Origin: Halorubrum laminariae
GTDB lineage: Archaea > Halobacteriota > Halobacteria > Halobacteriales > Haloferacaceae
Direction of reading: 5' to 3'
Length of the DNA stretch: 64,000 nt
Assembly (NCBI RefSeq): GCF_024494655.1
Contig: NZ_JANHDL010000005.1
Location: forward strand, 62,001-126,000
A program made the position numbers and the translations under genes. How positions within the stretch are numbered: the first letter of the stretch is position 1; each line of letters starts with the position of its first letter. The notes beneath the pieces were generated by a model. The model saw only the letters and a list, made by a program, of their open reading frames with translations, was not told where the DNA came from and did not search any database. Below are positions 61,100-64,000 of the stretch, piece by piece.

Positions 61100-61255
61100 C
61101 TCGCGGCCCCGCGGTACACCGGTCAGTTCGTCTCGCCCGTGCTGTTCGGCCCGCTCGTTCCGGCGTTCGGCGTCCGCGGCGTGTTCGCTGCGGCGGCGGT
61201 CGCGGCCGCCGCGGGCGGAGTCGCCCTCGCGGTCGGGCTCGCGCGGCGGCGGTGA
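61100..61255 (+). pseudogene. Remnant of an MFS transporter C terminus
   Basis: In the frame ending TGA at 61253-61255 the translation reads RYTGQFVSPVLFGPLVPAF then GVRGVFAAAAVAAAAGG and ends LAVGLARRR. This looks like the last two transmembrane helices of haloarchaeal MFS permeases (YTGQF...SPVLFGP). The frame is open upstream only to a stop at about 60957 and has no start or earlier MFS helices, so this appears to be a 5'-truncated relic. It is the only content I see in the 60888-61345 gap besides the promoter region. Confidence 0.45.
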
Positions 61256-61345
61256 TCCGCCGGTCGGGATCGGCGAAGGAGACTCCGCAGCCTCGACGCG
61301 GAGACGACCGACCGATTCTTGAGCGCTCGTCACCGAGGATTCGAC

Positions 61346-62395
61346 ATGGAGGGACCGCTGTGGATCGACGCGCACGCTCCCGCGCTCGACGAGATCCGGC
61401 AGGACGAGGCACGCGAGCGGCTGGAGCGCGCGGTCGACGAGCCGATGAATCTCGTCGTGCAGGGGCCGCCGGGCGTCGGGAAAACGGCGGCGACGCGGGC
61501 GCTGACGCGGACCGCACACGACCACCCTGAAAGCGACCTGATCGAGATCAACGTCGCCGACTTCTTCGGACGAACGAAAAAAGAGATCCGGACCGACCCC
61601 CGCTTCGAGGGGTTCCTGCAGGGGCGAAGCCGGATGGCGAAACGCGACATGATAAATCGGGTTCTGAAGGAGTCGGCGTCGTACGCGCCGATGTCCGGCG
61701 AGTACAAGACGATCCTGCTCGACAACGCCGAGGCCATCCGGGAGGACTTCCAGCAGGCGCTCCGGCGCGTGATGGAAAAACACCACCGGACCACGCAGTT
61801 CGTGATCGCGACGCGCCAGCCGTCGAAGCTCATCGCGCCGATCCGGTCGCGGTGTTTCCCGGTACAAGTCCGGTCGCCGACCACCGACGAGACGATCGAC
61901 GTCCTCGAAACGATCTGCGAGCGCGAGGGCGTGTCGTACGACGCCGACGGGCTGGAGTTCGTCGCCAGCGCAGCCGGCGGCGACCTCCGCGAGGCGATCC
62001 TCTCGGCGCAGGCGACCGCGGTCGAGGGCGACGAGATTACGATGTCGACCGCCTACGAGACGCTCGGCGAGGTCGGCGACGACGACGCGATCCGGGAGGC
62101 GCTCGCCGCCGCGAAGGAGGGGGAGTTCGCCGACGCGCGCTCGGCGCTCGACGACCTGCTCGACGAGGGAGGATACGACGGCGGAGAGCTGCTCCGCGAG
62201 ACCCTCCGCGTCGCTCGCGCCGGCTCGGCGTACGACGGCGCAGATCTCGCTCGGCTCCACGTGCTCGCCGGCGAGGCCGACCTCGATCTGACGGACGGGC
62301 TCGACGACCGGCTCCACCTCACGCACCTGCTGGCGGCGTGGGCCGCCGGCCGCACCGAACTCGACCCGCCGCTTCGCGACCCCGCGGGGGCCTGA
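61346..62395 (+). CDS. rfcC: Replication factor C-family clamp-loader subunit (RfcC/small-subunit type)
   Basis: 349 residues. AAA+ ATPase that helps load the PCNA sliding clamp. Seen: Walker A VVQGPPGVGKTAATRA near 40, Walker B-like KTILLDNAEAIREDF near 125 (LLDNAE instead of the usual DExx, DEAD-like box), sensor I VIATRQPSKLIAPIRSRCF with the SRC motif, and a helical C-terminal collar. The altered Walker B (Asp-Asn-Ala-Glu) fits a haloarchaeal third RFC subunit. Start ATG 61346 (MEGPLWIDAHAPALDEI). One base separates it from the next gene. Confidence 0.88.
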   Translation: MEGPLWIDAHAPALDEIRQDEARERLERAVDEPMNLVVQGPPGVGKTAATRALTRTAHDHPESDLIEINVADFFGRTKKEIRTDPRFEGFLQGRSRMAKRDMINRVLKESASYAPMSGEYKTILLDNAEAIREDFQQALRRVMEKHHRTTQFVIATRQPSKLIAPIRSRCFPVQVRSPTTDETIDVLETICEREGVSYDADGLEFVASAAGGDLREAILSAQATAVEGDEITMSTAYETLGEVGDDDAIREALAAAKEGEFADARSALDDLLDEGGYDGGELLRETLRVARAGSAYDGADLARLHVLAGEADLDLTDGLDDRLHLTHLLAAWAAGRTELDPPLRDPAGA

Positions 62396-62396
62396 C

Positions 62397-63029
62397 GTGA
62401 CCCGCGATCCTCCGCTCGCCCGGGTGCTCCCGTTCCCGGTCGTCGACAACGGGTGGCGGCTGGCGCTCGTCCCCGCGCTCGCGGCCGCCGTGACGCTGCC
62501 GCTCGCACCGCCCGTCGGCGTCGCCCTGACGGCGCTCGCGCTCGGCGTGCTCTGGTTCCATCGGGACCCCGACCGCGCGCCCCCGGACGCCGAGGGTGTC
62601 GTCGTCGCGCCCGCGGACGGCACGGTCTCCGTGATCCGCGAGGAGGGGAACCGGATCCGAGTGGGTGTGTTTATGAACGTCACCGACGTGCACGTGAACC
62701 GCGCGCCGCTCCCCGGGACGGTCCGAGAGGTCAGACACCGCCCCGGCGCGAACCGCCCGGCCTTCGACAAGGAGTCCGACCGCAACGAGCAGGTCGCGAT
62801 CGACTGCGGCGAGTACGAACTCCTCGTGATCGCCGGCTGGTTCGCCCGCCGGATCCACCCGTCCGTCGAACCCGGAGACGCCGTCGATCGCGGCGAGCGA
62901 ATCGGCCACGTCTCGTTCGGCTCGCGCGCCGACGTGGTGTTGCCGGCGGACGTGCGCGAGGGCGACCTCCGCGTCGCCGAGGGCGAGTCGGTCCGAGCGG
63001 GCGAGACGATCATTGCCGAGCGACCCTGA
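62397..63029 (+). CDS. asd: Archaeal phosphatidylserine (archaetidylserine) decarboxylase
   Basis: 210 residues, GTG start. It makes ethanolamine headgroups from serine phospholipids. Seen: two N-terminal transmembrane helices (LALVPALAAAVTLPLAPPVG and ALTALALGVLWFHRDP), VVAPADGTVSVIREEGNRI, FMNVTDVHVNRAPLPG, and the self-cleavage site HVSFGSRADVVLP, where the Gly-Ser bond gives alpha and beta chains and a pyruvoyl group. The short length is normal for archaeal/PSD-like type II enzymes. Confidence 0.92.
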   Translation: MTRDPPLARVLPFPVVDNGWRLALVPALAAAVTLPLAPPVGVALTALALGVLWFHRDPDRAPPDAEGVVVAPADGTVSVIREEGNRIRVGVFMNVTDVHVNRAPLPGTVREVRHRPGANRPAFDKESDRNEQVAIDCGEYELLVIAGWFARRIHPSVEPGDAVDRGERIGHVSFGSRADVVLPADVREGDLRVAEGESVRAGETIIAERP

Positions 63030-63166
63030 CGCGGTCGACAGGGCGACCCTGACGGTCGTCGCCGACGCTCACCACACAGTCGACTACGCGGCCGCGTTCT
63101 CTACCCGCGACGCCCACGCGACACCCGTCGGCCACCTATTTATCCGGCCGCGACCACGAGTCGTCC

Positions 63167-63439
63167 ATGATCGCATCACGCCCGCCTGACGACCCCGGAG
63201 TCCGGGAGTTCGCGGCGACGATCGAGTCCGTCGACGGGCGCGAGATCGTCCTCGACGAGACGTACTTCTACCCCGAATCGAGCGAACAGCCGGCTGACCG
63301 CGACCCCGACACCACTCTCGTCGTCGACGCAGTCACGGACATGTTCAGCGGCGGGGGCGGCGGGGCCCCAACGTTCGCGCAGGCGGGCGGCCTCGACGCG
63401 GAGCCGAACGACGTGGTCACGTGGCCGCGAGAACGATGA
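63167..63439 (+). CDS. Miniature AlaRS/AlaX-like protein lacking the editing centre
   Basis: 90 residues. The first half (VREFAATIESVDGREIVLDETYFYPESSEQPADRD in parts: VREFAATIESVDG, VLDETYFYPESSEQPADR) resembles the N-terminal barrel of alanyl-tRNA editing proteins, and the end (MFSGGGGGAPTFAQAGGLDA) resembles the DHHA1 Gly-rich motif of alanyl-tRNA synthetase. The HxxxH/CxxxH zinc editing centre that normally lies between is absent. The gene is intact and its stop overlaps the next start by ATGA, so it is probably expressed. Function unknown. Confidence 0.7.
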   Translation: MIASRPPDDPGVREFAATIESVDGREIVLDETYFYPESSEQPADRDPDTTLVVDAVTDMFSGGGGGAPTFAQAGGLDAEPNDVVTWPRER

Positions 63440-64000
63440 CCGGGAAGCTCGACCCCGCGGCGCTCGCGGAGGTTCTCGCGGCGACCGGCGCGGCGGACCC
63501 AGCAGTCGCGACCGGCCCCGCCTACGGCGAGGACGCGGCGGCGATCGACCTCGCCGGCGCAGACGAGACGCTCGTCGTCGCCGCCGACCCCCTGTCGCTT
63601 GCGGCGGACGCGGTCGGCGAGCTGGCGGTTCACGTCGCCTGCAACGACGTTGCCGCGAGCGGCGCTGACCCACGGTGGCTCACGCACACCCTCTTCCTGC
63701 CGGACGACGACGCCGCGCGCCGGCGAGTGGTGACCGAACAGGTGGACGAGACGGCAAGCGACTTGGGGGTCGCCATCGTCGGCGGCCACACCGAGGTGTT
63801 GCCGGCGCTCGCGCGGCCGCTCTGCTCGATGACCGCGCTCGGGACCACGGACCGGTTCGTCGAAAGCGGCGGCGCGGAGCCCGGCGACCGGCTCCTGCTC
63901 ACGAAGGGCGCGGGCATCGAGGCGACGGCGATCCTCGCGACCGACTTCCGCGACGCGTGTCTGGACGCGAGCGTTCCGACCGAGACGCTCGATTCCGCCG
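63436..64000 (+). CDS. AIR synthase-family protein (HypE/ThiL-like), 3' end outside window
   Basis: At least 188 residues, open to the right edge. Seen: GPAYGEDAAAIDL (N-terminal nucleotide-binding loop), DPLSLAADAVGELAVHVACNDVAASGADPRWL in parts (DPLSLAADAVGELAVH, CNDVAASGADPRW), VGGHTEVLPALARPL, and GDRLLLTKGAGIEATAIL. This is the AIR synthase ATP-binding fold of HypE, SelD, ThiL and PurM; the VGGHTEV stretch points to HypE-like rather than true ThiL. Reaction unknown. Coupled (ATGA) to the miniature AlaX-like gene. Confidence 0.82.
   Translation, partial: MTGKLDPAALAEVLAATGAADPAVATGPAYGEDAAAIDLAGADETLVVAADPLSLAADAVGELAVHVACNDVAASGADPRWLTHTLFLPDDDAARRRVVTEQVDETASDLGVAIVGGHTEVLPALARPLCSMTALGTTDRFVESGGAEPGDRLLLTKGAGIEATAILATDFRDACLDASVPTETLDSA

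Overview
The window is chromosomal DNA of a haloarchaeon, most likely Halorubrum or a close relative (an inference from style, not a database match). Evidence: very GC-rich codons, strongly acidic proteins, archaeal-only genes (CheF, aIF-1A, S19e, TmcA, two-subunit-type GuaA, HMG-CoA synthase, RfcC, a PGF-CTERM protein) and A/T-rich TATA boxes about 26-30 bases before many start codons, the layout expected for leaderless transcripts. That spacing was used throughout to choose starts.

Layout. 1-8030: chemotaxis block. A KaiC-like ATPase and cheW read left; cheB-cheA-cheR-HEAT protein-cheF read right as one tightly overlapping operon. 8058-9506: PAS histidine kinase. 9742-14842: hydantoinase/oxoprolinase pair (hyuA-hyuB) and a Tat lipoprotein beta-propeller. 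14931-17890: pyrG, guaA (ATP-pyrophosphatase subunit) and a small Rossmann-like protein, nearly without gaps. 17927-25672: small membrane protein, LarE, MutS-like ATPase, a radical-SAM tRNA methylthiotransferase, a winged-helix regulator and a REC/GAF/PAS hybrid kinase. 25768-27862: sucC and sucD with a 28-codon reading frame exactly wedged between them. 27992-38063: cytochrome P450 (with an in-frame duplication), fumC, BolA, hydrolase, methyltransferase, aIF-1A, TmcA, UPF0179 and a nucleoside phosphorylase. 38250-40808: small membrane protein and two divergent type IV pilin-like proteins. 40898-47539: HMG-CoA synthase, S19e, a lower-GC methyltransferase, PEP carboxylase and a Rieske protein without cytochrome b beside it.

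50215-53846 carries, all on the minus strand, a PfkB kinase, a ribose-1,5-bisphosphate isomerase, a class II aldolase and a HAD phosphatase. No Rubisco lies nearby. This set matches the Rubisco-independent (non-carboxylating) pentose bisphosphate route of nucleoside-ribose breakdown in haloarchaea; a nucleoside phosphorylase at 37338-38063 could feed it. A perfect inverted repeat wraps the TATA box of the isomerase-kinase pair.

53847-54540 holds a tRNA-Val(UAC) gene preceded by two extra copies of its 3' end inside a duplicated segment, the look of an integration scar. 54599-60887: DUF192, SHOCT and DUF4013 membrane proteins, then a complete sugar-type ABC importer operon. 61100-64000: an apparent MFS transporter remnant, rfcC, archaeal phosphatidylserine decarboxylase, a miniature AlaRS/AlaX-like protein and the start of an AIR synthase-family gene cut by the window edge.
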